DNA of 64,000 nucleotides from contig DAIRGA010000027.1 of the NCBI GenBank assembly GCA_036794825.1, forward strand, positions 4,912-68,911, given 5' to 3'. Under the pieces are notes generated by a model that saw only the letters and a program-made list of their open reading frames with translations, ran no database searches and was not told where the DNA came from. The translations under genes were made by a program, and so were the position numbers. Origin of the DNA: RZYY01 sp036794825 (GTDB lineage: Bacteria; Bacteroidota; Bacteroidia; Bacteroidales; 4484-276). Below, piece after piece: positions 14,183 to 21,516 of the stretch (position 1 is the stretch's first letter; each line of letters begins with the position of its first letter).

Positions 14183-15517
14183 TTATAGTTGAGGGGCATT
14201 GATTTCAATGCTCCTTATTTTTTCGTAATATGACTTGGATTCCTCTTCTAAGGTCTTAATCAATGCCCTGTCTTTTTTATCATCTAAGGTCCTTATTTTT
14301 TCGTAATATTCATGTCCTTTTCCCGGTTCAATCCCCATCTGTTTTGCTTTCGTTTCAAGCTGTTGGATGGTGCTTTGGTCTAATACCATTTTGTAGGATT
14401 TATCTTTAGCAAACAGCATTTGAGGGGTGTTTACCTGGCATTCCATTATCACTCCGTTTTGTTTCACGTTCATCAACACGCCGGTATAGCCTTCGGGTGT
14501 ATTGTGCCGTTTAATTTGCACCACCTCAAACTTTTCGGAAATTGCCTGGATGGTTTTTTCGATTTTATCACCACTGGCAACAAAGGTGTTTCTCACCATG
14601 TCATTTACCTTGCTAACATCCCCTTCATAGTCGTGATTTGCTTTTTCGATAATCCTGGCTTTGGATTTAAGGTTGACGGGTGTAACTTCAATTTTAAGTT
14701 TGCGGGCGATGGTTTTGCTTTTTTTGTCAAAATCTGCTGCCTGGTCATAGGCTTTTTGGATGATCAGATTTACATCCGTCAACTCCCTGATGGCGTTTTC
14801 TACCTTCTCTCTCACTTCCGGTTTCACTTTGCTGATCATTGGGTGCTGGTCGGTAAACAGTACGCCGTCTTTTCCGGGGTTGTTGCGCATTACTGGCGGT
14901 GGCAGGGGTACGTCGTCGGGGGGCTGCTTTGCGAGGCTCGCAGGGTCGGGGTTGCGTACCTGCTTTACTGAGCAGCGGCAACCCCAGTCGGCGGGTGGCA
15001 TCCAGGTATCCCAGAAGGGGTCGTCAACGCGTTTCACTATTCCATAGAGGCGTTTGTGCTCGTTGCGGGGTTCGCCGGCGGTGCTGGGCATGTATTCGAG
15101 GTAAGGGTAGAGGTCGCTGTCGCGGGTGATGTCCTGCCAGTTGAGGGCGGCGCGGCTGGTGCGCACGGCGTGGAGGTGCTCGGTGCGCATCCAGTTGACG
15201 TTGTACTGGGCGTTGATACCTGCCTGCCTGACCTCGCTGCCTGCAGCCCTGCGCATCTCGGCGGTCTGCCAGTAGGATTTGTAACCGGCAAAGCGTTCGG
15301 CGCTGGTATGTAGCTTTTGTACGATCTGGAAGTATGGGCTGTCGGGGGTTACCTCGCCGAATACCTGATCTATGGCGCTGCCAAGCTGCGATCGGGTGTA
15401 CTGGAACAGGTCGCGTTGTATGAACATGTCTGGGTTTTTGGCGATGTCGGCGGCGATGGCCGGCAGTTGATCGTCGAGGCCGCGGGCGATACTTATATTG
15501 CCTGAATCCTTTAACAC
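14183..15517 (-). CDS. MuF-domain head protein with RelA/SpoT-like C-terminal domain
   Basis: 444 residues from GTG 15517, whose start overlaps the TAA of an upstream phage remnant (15513-15511). The N-terminal ~210 residues are the MuF minor-head domain (FQIVQKLHTSAERFAGYKSY, GINAQYNVNWMRTEHLHAVR, MPPADWGCRCSV). After a linker, residues ~270-420 carry a pattern of the RelA/SpoT nucleotidyltransferase fold: KSKARIIEKA, DVSKVNDMVRNTFV, FEVVQIKRHNTPEGYTGVLM and MECQVNTPQMLFAKD, matching the S/K-rich entry, D..G.R strand, GY..H and E.Q.RT elements. A helical tail ends the chain. Such domains make (p)ppGpp-type alarmones or, as toxSAS toxins, related products. Fusion to MuF suggests a phage-delivered toxin. 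Several canonical residues differ, so activity is uncertain. Confidence 0.65.
   Translation of the reverse strand: MLKDSGNISIARGLDDQLPAIAADIAKNPDMFIQRDLFQYTRSQLGSAIDQVFGEVTPDSPYFQIVQKLHTSAERFAGYKSYWQTAEMRRAAGSEVRQAGINAQYNVNWMRTEHLHAVRTSRAALNWQDITRDSDLYPYLEYMPSTAGEPRNEHKRLYGIVKRVDDPFWDTWMPPADWGCRCSVKQVRNPDPASLAKQPPDDVPLPPPVMRNNPGKDGVLFTDQHPMISKVKPEVREKVENAIRELTDVNLIIQKAYDQAADFDKKSKTIARKLKIEVTPVNLKSKARIIEKANHDYEGDVSKVNDMVRNTFVASGDKIEKTIQAISEKFEVVQIKRHNTPEGYTGVLMNVKQNGVIMECQVNTPQMLFAKDKSYKMVLDQSTIQQLETKAKQMGIEPGKGHEYYEKIRTLDDKKDRALIKTLEEESKSYYEKIRSIEINAPQL
14835..15220 (-). repeat. 386-bp MuF core, copy 2 (identical to 10813-11198)
   Basis: Encodes the shared GINAQYNVNWM to CCSVKQV...DQHPMI part of both MuF proteins. 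Identity ends where the two toxin-like domains begin. Confidence 0.9.
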
Positions 15518-15618
15518 AATTTCATTGTGTCCGTGTACAGGGCATCCTGATCGCTGTTTGTTTTTTTCTGCTTCTGGTATCGGTTGGTGGTAAAATCTTC
15601 AAATCTCTCCTGCGTTCT
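15511..15618 (-). pseudogene. 3' scrap of a phage gene upstream of MuF
   Basis: Frame without a start: RTQERFEDFTTNRYQKQKK, then SDQDALYTDTMKLC and TAA. In Mu-like phages the gene before MuF is the portal, but this end is too short to assign. It overlaps the MuF GTG start, as coupled head genes do. Confidence 0.3.
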
Positions 15619-15658
15619 TTATCTTAACAGTTGTATTAACCCTGAAAATGAATTAGCT

Positions 15659-16015
15659 ATGCGTACAAAAAATTTGTTAGTCAGTCTGTTAATGATGCTT
15701 TTAGCCGTCGGTATCACTGCCCAGAACGAAACCAATCCAAAACTGGTCATTGATCATCCCATCTCATATGGAACGATCCTGGTGGTTGATGTTTGGAAGG
15801 TGATTCGAACCTCAAATTTCACAACAGATGATTTGGACTCCATGAAAAAGGCGATCATTGTTTTTGAAAAAAGCAACAAGGAACAGAGCGAAATGATTAA
15901 AAAACAACAGGATGAAATAGCGAAACTTCAGCGGGCTAATAAGGAAGTAGAATCCGAAATTCAAAGTCTCAGGAAAACAGTCGAAAAGCTACAGAAAAGA
16001 ATTGATGCCATTTAG
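15659..16015 (+). CDS. Exported coiled-coil protein (118 aa)
   Basis: From ATG 15659 (MRTKNLLVSLLMMLLAVGITAQ, a signal peptide with an AQ cleavage end); an upstream in-frame ATG at 15584 would put 25 residues before the signal. Mature part: a short beta-like region, then a long heptad-rich helix (MIKKQQDEIAKLQRANKEVE, SLRKTVEKLQKRIDAI) to the end. Likely a periplasmic trimeric or dimeric coiled coil. Divergent from the MuF gene; may mark the right edge of the island. Confidence 0.6.
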   Translation: MRTKNLLVSLLMMLLAVGITAQNETNPKLVIDHPISYGTILVVDVWKVIRTSNFTTDDLDSMKKAIIVFEKSNKEQSEMIKKQQDEIAKLQRANKEVESEIQSLRKTVEKLQKRIDAI

Positions 16016-16385
16016 AAAAAAATCCCTTAATGCAATTGTTACCTTTTAATACCCTCATTTTCAAGAATGTTTTAATTTATTCTAAAGAAATCGGCGCTCG
16101 CAGCCACGCATTGAATTTTGGAAGCTTTTTTCATAGCTCATTCAGCATACAAAAGTAAATTGATTGATTCCATGCAACCGTCAAAGTCTCCCGGATACAG
16201 TTGCAACTCGGCAATAATCAGTGGATTATTATTGTCAGTATCAGCAAGGATCTGCAATTGCCGATGTATACTAATAGTCCTTGCTTTTTAAAACCAGGCT
16301 ATCTCAGTCATCAGCGCTTCATTACTTATCTAAGCAGATTTTTTGTTTTGATGAAGACTTAAAACAGCACTGATGCGATCCTAAC
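16016..16385. other. Spacer without a recognisable gene
   Basis: 370 bases. Short frames only; no good promoter pair or strong hairpin. It may hold a decayed end of the prophage island, but nothing in it can be assigned. Confidence 0.5.
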
Positions 16386-16862
16386 TCAGGGCAGCCGGTG
16401 GTAGATTTTCCCAACGATTCGCCAGCCTTCGTCAAACTTGTAAAAAAGCAGGTAATCGGTAAAAATGCGTTTTTCGTTGCGGATCAGATCGAGCTTGGCC
16501 ATAGCAGCATCGGCGGTAATATCAATTTCGATGATATCGGCGGTAGTCAGAAACTCAGGGCCTCCGGGGTTTTGCGCTTTCCTGGCCTCCACCATTTCAA
16601 TCCATTTTTCGATCGGAAGTTTTTGGATCTCGTTGTCTTTGGTTTTGGAAAGCAGTTCAAAGGTTGGATGAAACCCTGCACGGATTTTTTCAATATCACC
16701 CCAGTTTTGAAGCCCGTCCACATAAGCCGATTGAATTACGGCCCTGATGGCTTTTTCTTCATCTGAAAACGATCCTGCCTGAGCATGAGCAGGCTGAGAG
16801 CAGAACAACATCAGAATTACAACGAAAATACCTGTTAATGAGCAGAATAGAGTTGCTTTCAT
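16386..16862 (-). CDS. Secreted NTF2-like / lumazine-binding-like protein
   Basis: 158 residues. Signal peptide ending AHAQ, then EEKAIRAVIQSAYVDGLQNWG, the usual first helix of the SnoaL/NTF2-like (Lumazine_bd_2) fold, followed by FHPTFELL, IEKWIEMV, IDITADAAMAKLDLI, TDYLLFYKFDEGWRIVGKIY. This small cone-shaped fold binds small ligands, but the ligand is not predictable. Exported to the periplasm. Third in a reverse-strand run behind the TonB receptor and the 109-codon gene, so it may belong to the same transcript. Confidence 0.82.
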   Translation of the reverse strand: MKATLFCSLTGIFVVILMLFCSQPAHAQAGSFSDEEKAIRAVIQSAYVDGLQNWGDIEKIRAGFHPTFELLSKTKDNEIQKLPIEKWIEMVEARKAQNPGGPEFLTTADIIEIDITADAAMAKLDLIRNEKRIFTDYLLFYKFDEGWRIVGKIYHRLP

Positions 16863-16892
16863 GATTTTGAAATTTTTTGGTAAAAATAGGTA

Positions 16893-17222
16893 TTATTCCA
16901 ATTTTCGTCTGAAAGTCAGCGGGATGTTTTCGTTGTTTGGAGCGCCAATTTCAACCAGTTCCCAATCCTTATCATAACCCGCAATTTTATGCCTGAGTAC
17001 GGTAACCTTGTCCAGTGGAGGCACACCTGCGCCTTCCCAATTGATCAGCTCCACCCGGTATTGTAACGTTTTTCTTCGCCCGTTGATGCTCACTTCAATA
17101 TCTACGTTTTGTTCGGGTTCTAAATCGGGGATCAGAATGACGATTTCTCTCATATTGGTAAATTTTTTTGGTAAACCATTCACCCTTATCATTTCTACTT
17201 TCGTGCCAGGGTACTCAATCAA
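16893..17222 (-). CDS. Hypothetical protein, start uncertain (TTG 17222 or ATG 17192)
   Basis: 109 codons from TTG 17222, bounded upstream by a stop; ATG 17192 (MIRVNGLPKKF) gives 99 and is probably the true start. Mostly beta: REIVILIPDLEPEQNVDIEV, RRKTLQYRVELINWEGAG, ELVEIGAPNNENIPLTFRRK. No signal or membrane span. Lies 30 bases upstream of the NTF2-like gene and 168 bases behind the TonB receptor, same strand. Family not recognised. Confidence 0.5.
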   Translation of the reverse strand: MIEYPGTKVEMIRVNGLPKKFTNMREIVILIPDLEPEQNVDIEVSINGRRKTLQYRVELINWEGAGVPPLDKVTVLRHKIAGYDKDWELVEIGAPNNENIPLTFRRKLE

Positions 17223-17389
17223 CTGAATGGATGGAATTTAGGTAATAAACGTTGTGAAATTCACATAGAGAAGTGTTCCATTTCTTCGTCGCATTGTCCA
17301 TTAATGAACATTTTGTTCCGGAATATTTGCCCCAAAGAATTCAATTTCTTTTAATCCTGTGGCAAACCATGAAATCCAACCAAGCTGAT

Positions 17390-19816
17390 TTAATGTTCAA
17401 TTGTGTAGGCAACTCCACCATAAACCATAGTTCCATAGATCGGGGCGTACATAAAGGCAGCGTCGTCGAGATGCCTCTCATCCTGGAGGTAGTTGAATAT
17501 ATTGTTCACACCGGCATAAAGCCTGAACTGGTTTAACTGCTTCGACACCTTTGCATTGAAAAGCATGAAGGGATCAGTCTTTTTGATCTTTGATTGGTCG
17601 CCATTTACCAGGTCAACATCCAGATTATAATAATCTATGTATAAATGTCCCTGATAATTCCCGGAAAGTGCCATAATCCAGGTTCCCGGCCGATACTCAA
17701 CCTTCAGATTTCCCGTTGTAACCGGAAAACGGGAAATATACCTGCTGTCGGACTCATATACTGTCCCAACCCAGTCTTCTCGAGGGTAGTTATACTCGCC
17801 ATGATTGAAGGTAAGATCCAGTCCCAGATCAAGATTTTTCCTGACGTTTGCTATAAAAGAGAGTTCAACACCCTGAACCACAGCATCATCAATATTACGC
17901 CACTGGTAGTCGTAGCCGAGAGCACTCACATCGGGGTCTGCCTCTGAAAAGCCAATTTTATTCTTCAGCGTTGTCCTGAAGAGATTAATGGATGTTCTGG
18001 TATTTTTCGAGTAATAGTCGGCGGAAATATTGTAGCTGATCGAAGTCTCGGCTTCCAGGTCAGAAGATTTCCACACGCGTGGCGATCCGCTGCAAAGGTG
18101 GAGGTCTTCGGAAAAACCAAATGGCGCCCTGTAGCCCGTTCCAACGCTGGCCCGCATCGCAAGTTTTTCGGTGAAATCGTATTTCATGGCAAGCCGCGGG
18201 TTGAGTGAGGTTTCGGAAAAGTTGGTTTTGGGGAAATTCTCCGTCTGAAAGACGATCTCGTCGGTGGCAAATTGTTCTCCGGAATTATGGCTGTCGAAGC
18301 GAAGCCCTGCAATCACCGTCAGATTGGTCATGGCTATCCATTCGTCCTGAAAAAACAAGCCGAATTCACCACCCCTTTTGTCACTCACCGACTTGTATGC
18401 CATTCCCAGGAATTCACTTTCAGGGTCAATCACCATGTACATTCCGGACTCTTCCAATTTGATGTAATTTCCCTGCACGCCGAACAGCAAGCGGTGTCGA
18501 CGGTGAATTGTCTCAAAAGTGAGGGCTGCATTGATCGAATTTTCGTCGGCAAGGTAGGGACGCATGTCTCTCACATCCGGTGTACTGTCGTTGTGGAGCG
18601 ACATATAATCGGTAAGAAAAGTATCATTCGTTGCATCCCTTTTGTGGCTTACATAGGCTACACTCAGGTTGATTTCGGATTTTGTTCTGATCTTTTTGGT
18701 GTAGTTCATCTGGCTTTCGTAGCGGTTGGTAAAAATCTGCTCTGTTCCTTCGGTGTAGGGATTTTTATAGGCATCATCCTCCATAAAACCGCCCGCCCTG
18801 AACTCAGAAATAGCTTTACCTCTTAAAATCAGTTTGTCGTTTTTGAAAAAAGCATTGTCGAAATAGAGTCCAAAGCCAAGAGTGGTAAGGTTGGCTGCGA
18901 CGCGGTCGGTGAAATTGTCTTTTATTTTAACTTCGCTCTTTGTAAGTCCTTCGCCAGTTTGGTCAATGGCATCTTCGGTGAGTCGCTGGGCAAAGATATT
19001 CACGCCGATGTTTCCTTTCGAATTCCGCATAGAAGAGTTAATTCCATATCGGTTGGTGTTGTGATTTCCAAACTGAACATCAACAGTGGTCGAGGGTTTC
19101 ATCGCAGGTTCTTTGGTAACTATGTTAATTGCACCTGCCACAGCGCCGCTTCCATACAACGCTGAACCAGCGCCTTTTACCACCTCTATCCGGCCAACAT
19201 CAATGGTGCTCATCTGCTGAAGCCCGAAAACGCCGGCAAGCCCCGAATACATGGGCTGCCCGTTAATCAGGATCTGCGTATGTTCGGCGCCAAGCCCCTG
19301 CATCCTCACCATCGTGAAATTGCAGGACTGGCATTGGTTTTCGACTCTTACACCCGGTGTACCTTCGAGCGCCTGGTAGATATTACATGCATTTTTATTT
19401 TCAATCTCCCTGATTCCGATGATCTCCGTTCTTACCGGCACGTCTTTCACAAAACGCTGCGTACGGGTTCCGGTAACCACAAACTGGTCGAGTTGAAGAA
19501 CATCTTCTTCCAGCTCAAAAAAAACGGTAACCGCTTCATCTTTCTTCATAAAAACTTCCATTTCCATCGCTTTGTATCCAACAGCACGTGCAATTACTGA
19601 ATTCTTACCATCTGGCAGGTGCGGCAGGACAAAATGCCCTGTGCTGTCGGCAATAGTCCCCATATTGGTTCCTTTGACAAAAATGGAAGTGTAAGGAATA
19701 TGCTCGTTGGTTTGCTTTGATTTTACATCGCCAAACAACATGGCATCAGTCTTTTGCTGCCCGACAGCCAATATTCCGGATAGCATCGCGATTGCTATGA
19801 CAAAAATCCTTTTCAT
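17390..19816 (-). CDS. TonB-dependent receptor with carboxypeptidase-regulatory N-domain
   Basis: 808 residues. Signal peptide, then a beta-sandwich CarboxypepD_reg-like domain (~25-105: GDVKSKQTNEHIPYTSIFVK, DSTGHFVLPHLPDG), a plug (~115-240: VVTGTRTQRFVKDVPVRTEI, LEGTPGVRVENQCQSCNF, LINGQPMYSGLAG, VVKGAGSALYGSGAVAGAIN) and a 22-strand-type barrel ending in an aromatic-rich strand. The plug is of the BtuB/colicin-I-receptor type, and the C-x2-C in NQCQSCNF is a subfamily mark. It imports an unknown ligand across the outer membrane. Its own promoter lies at 19866-19896. The upstream genes are a LuxR regulator and a hemerythrin protein, which hints at an iron or NO link. Confidence 0.93.
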   Translation of the reverse strand: MKRIFVIAIAMLSGILAVGQQKTDAMLFGDVKSKQTNEHIPYTSIFVKGTNMGTIADSTGHFVLPHLPDGKNSVIARAVGYKAMEMEVFMKKDEAVTVFFELEEDVLQLDQFVVTGTRTQRFVKDVPVRTEIIGIREIENKNACNIYQALEGTPGVRVENQCQSCNFTMVRMQGLGAEHTQILINGQPMYSGLAGVFGLQQMSTIDVGRIEVVKGAGSALYGSGAVAGAINIVTKEPAMKPSTTVDVQFGNHNTNRYGINSSMRNSKGNIGVNIFAQRLTEDAIDQTGEGLTKSEVKIKDNFTDRVAANLTTLGFGLYFDNAFFKNDKLILRGKAISEFRAGGFMEDDAYKNPYTEGTEQIFTNRYESQMNYTKKIRTKSEINLSVAYVSHKRDATNDTFLTDYMSLHNDSTPDVRDMRPYLADENSINAALTFETIHRRHRLLFGVQGNYIKLEESGMYMVIDPESEFLGMAYKSVSDKRGGEFGLFFQDEWIAMTNLTVIAGLRFDSHNSGEQFATDEIVFQTENFPKTNFSETSLNPRLAMKYDFTEKLAMRASVGTGYRAPFGFSEDLHLCSGSPRVWKSSDLEAETSISYNISADYYSKNTRTSINLFRTTLKNKIGFSEADPDVSALGYDYQWRNIDDAVVQGVELSFIANVRKNLDLGLDLTFNHGEYNYPREDWVGTVYESDSRYISRFPVTTGNLKVEYRPGTWIMALSGNYQGHLYIDYYNLDVDLVNGDQSKIKKTDPFMLFNAKVSKQLNQFRLYAGVNNIFNYLQDERHLDDAAFMYAPIYGTMVYGGVAYTIEH

Positions 19817-19865
19817 AAAATCCTCTTCTTTATTTTTTGGGTAAAAATTGTGATAAATCCGGCTG

Positions 19866-19896
19866 CAAAATTACCCGGTGGTAGCGGACGCCACAA
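19866..19896 (-). promoter_or_regulatory. Promoter of the TonB receptor gene
   Basis: Reverse strand TTG (19896-19894), 20 bases, TAATTTTG (19873-19866), followed by a GCAGCCGG initiation-like leader and ATG 50 bases on. Confidence 0.6.
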
Positions 19897-20035
19897 TCCC
19901 TTAAAGTAGTGAATTATAGCCAGGTCAGTCACTATTTATGGGGATGATCGAAGCTAAGAGTCTGAAAAATTTGGGTATAAAAAAGAGGGGACTTTGACGG
20001 AAGAGCCGGTTTTTGTGTGTAACCTGAATATTTAC

Positions 20036-20635
20036 CTAAAGAGCCAGGTTGTCGAGCGAAACAATTTTGTTGGAAATGGCAAATATTGTCAATCCTGACT
20101 GGCTTTTGATTCCGGTTTTCTGACTGATATTCTTGCGGTGACTCACCACAGTGTGTATGCTGATATTCAGGGTATCAGCGATTTCTTTATTGGATTTGCC
20201 ATTCACCAATTGAATCAGCACATCCCGTTCGCGGTCGGAAAGCTGGCCGGATGCTGCCTCGGTGTGTACCGTTTCGTTAAGTTTAAATTGCCGGTCAATG
20301 ATAACGCCGATGGTTTCGCATGAGTCGGTAATCTGGAGAATTTCATCAAATTGATTCAGCGCCTCTTTTTGCCAAAACGAATACACAAGGCCAATCCAGC
20401 AAACCTGGGGGTTGCCCTTTTTCAACGAAGCGAAAAGTGTTTTCTGGCTTTGAAGGATGGAGGGGTTGACCACTATAATATTCAATTTTTCTTTGCTGAT
20501 GGCTTCAAATGCTTCGTTTAGATGGTCAAGCCTGAAGATGCGCAGGTGCTTTCGTTTGAGCAAAATATTCGAAAGCCCTTCGAAAATGATATCAGACGGC
20601 TCGATGATGGCAATATGAATGTTGGACTCAGCCAT
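20036..20635 (-). CDS. LuxR/NarL-type response regulator with degenerate receiver
   Basis: 199 residues. The N-terminal ~120 form a receiver-like fold (IHIAIIEPSDIIFEGLSNIL) but the phosphoacceptor region reads IIVVNPSI with no Asp at the usual place, so it is probably not phosphorylated normally. Residues ~133-195 are a LuxR helix-turn-helix (LSDRERDVLIQLVNGKSNKE, IADTLNISIHTVVSHRKNI). It overlaps the upstream hemerythrin gene by 8 bases and is surely co-translated. A role in sensing the redox or nitrosative state handled by the hemerythrin is a reasonable inference. Confidence 0.85.
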   Translation of the reverse strand: MAESNIHIAIIEPSDIIFEGLSNILLKRKHLRIFRLDHLNEAFEAISKEKLNIIVVNPSILQSQKTLFASLKKGNPQVCWIGLVYSFWQKEALNQFDEILQITDSCETIGVIIDRQFKLNETVHTEAASGQLSDRERDVLIQLVNGKSNKEIADTLNISIHTVVSHRKNISQKTGIKSQSGLTIFAISNKIVSLDNLAL

Positions 20636-21344
20636 TGTTCATACCGGATTCAATGCGTTTAATCCCCGGAATAAGGATTGATTCCTCGATAGTGCTGTGG
20701 ATGGTCAGGTCGTATTCCAGCTCAACCAGGCTAAAAAGCAGTCTGCGTCTGGTGCTGCGGTCATTTTTGACAGGAATATGCCGTAACAGCAGGTTCTTGA
20801 GTTCAATAAGCTTTGACTCAATATCTGTATGGTGATCCAGGTATTCGTCTGCCGAAAATTTGCTGCCCGCTGAAAACACGCCGGGGTGGTCAATCAGGCT
20901 TAAAAAATAGGGAAAAGCAACCTGGTCTTCATACTCAAGATGCTCGGTTACCTCCTCAAAATATTCATCAAAAAACTTCCCTACAAGTTTAATTTCGGGA
21001 GTTTCGTTCAGGTGAAACAACTGTTCGGTCAGGTTCCGGATTTCAGGATACTTTTCCTGCTTGTAATAGTGGTGACTTCTTTTTAAAAACGCGATGACAG
21101 TCATGATGTCAGCACTGGAATTAACTGTGTGGCTGGCTTTATGAAAACCATTGTAAAGGTTGGCAACGGAGAGAAATAGTTCCAGGCTGATATTATTCTC
21201 AATGCAAACCTGGGTTACGGTCTTGTCATGCACAACGTAACTCAGGTCAAAATGCTCCATCATAAGCATCAACGACGGATTTTCGAGAAGAAGGCCGGTC
21301 AGTTTGCTTTCTGGTTTTACGAATGTTTTACTGGTCAGTTGCAT
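20628..21344 (-). CDS. Hemerythrin-domain protein of the RIC/ScdA (YtfE-like) type
   Basis: 238 residues. The N-terminal ~70 look like the ScdA N-domain (LLLENPSLMLMMEHFDLSYV, VCIENNISLELFLSVANLYN) but lack its paired cysteines. The rest is a four-helix hemerythrin bundle with iron-ligand candidates in KRSHHYYKQEKYPEI, EVTEHLEYEDQVAFPYF, YLDHHTDIESK and IHSTIEESILIPGI. RIC proteins hold a di-iron site and repair Fe-S clusters after NO or peroxide damage. First gene of a two-gene operon with the LuxR regulator. Confidence 0.8.
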   Translation of the reverse strand: MQLTSKTFVKPESKLTGLLLENPSLMLMMEHFDLSYVVHDKTVTQVCIENNISLELFLSVANLYNGFHKASHTVNSSADIMTVIAFLKRSHHYYKQEKYPEIRNLTEQLFHLNETPEIKLVGKFFDEYFEEVTEHLEYEDQVAFPYFLSLIDHPGVFSAGSKFSADEYLDHHTDIESKLIELKNLLLRHIPVKNDRSTRRRLLFSLVELEYDLTIHSTIEESILIPGIKRIESGMNNG

Positions 21345-21461
21345 TAGCCTGATTGATTAAAATGATATCCATTTTTCCGGGGTTTAAAAATAATTGACGG
21401 ACGGGGATTTGGGATTTTAAGGAAAGACTGGAACAGCCATTGCCAGGAGACAAAAAATTAA

Positions 21462-21498
21462 ATCAAAGGCTGCCGGAATCGCTCCGGCAGCCTTTGAT
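21462..21498 (-). terminator. ppdK: Intrinsic terminator behind pyruvate phosphate dikinase
   Basis: Perfect 16-bp inverted repeat ATCAAAGGCTGCCGGA / TCCGGCAGCCTTTGAT with a 5-base loop, 18 bases past the ppdK stop. In the reverse direction it is followed by TTTAATTTTTTG. Confidence 0.85.
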
Positions 21499-21516
21499 CT
21501 GAGGAATTTCTGAAGA

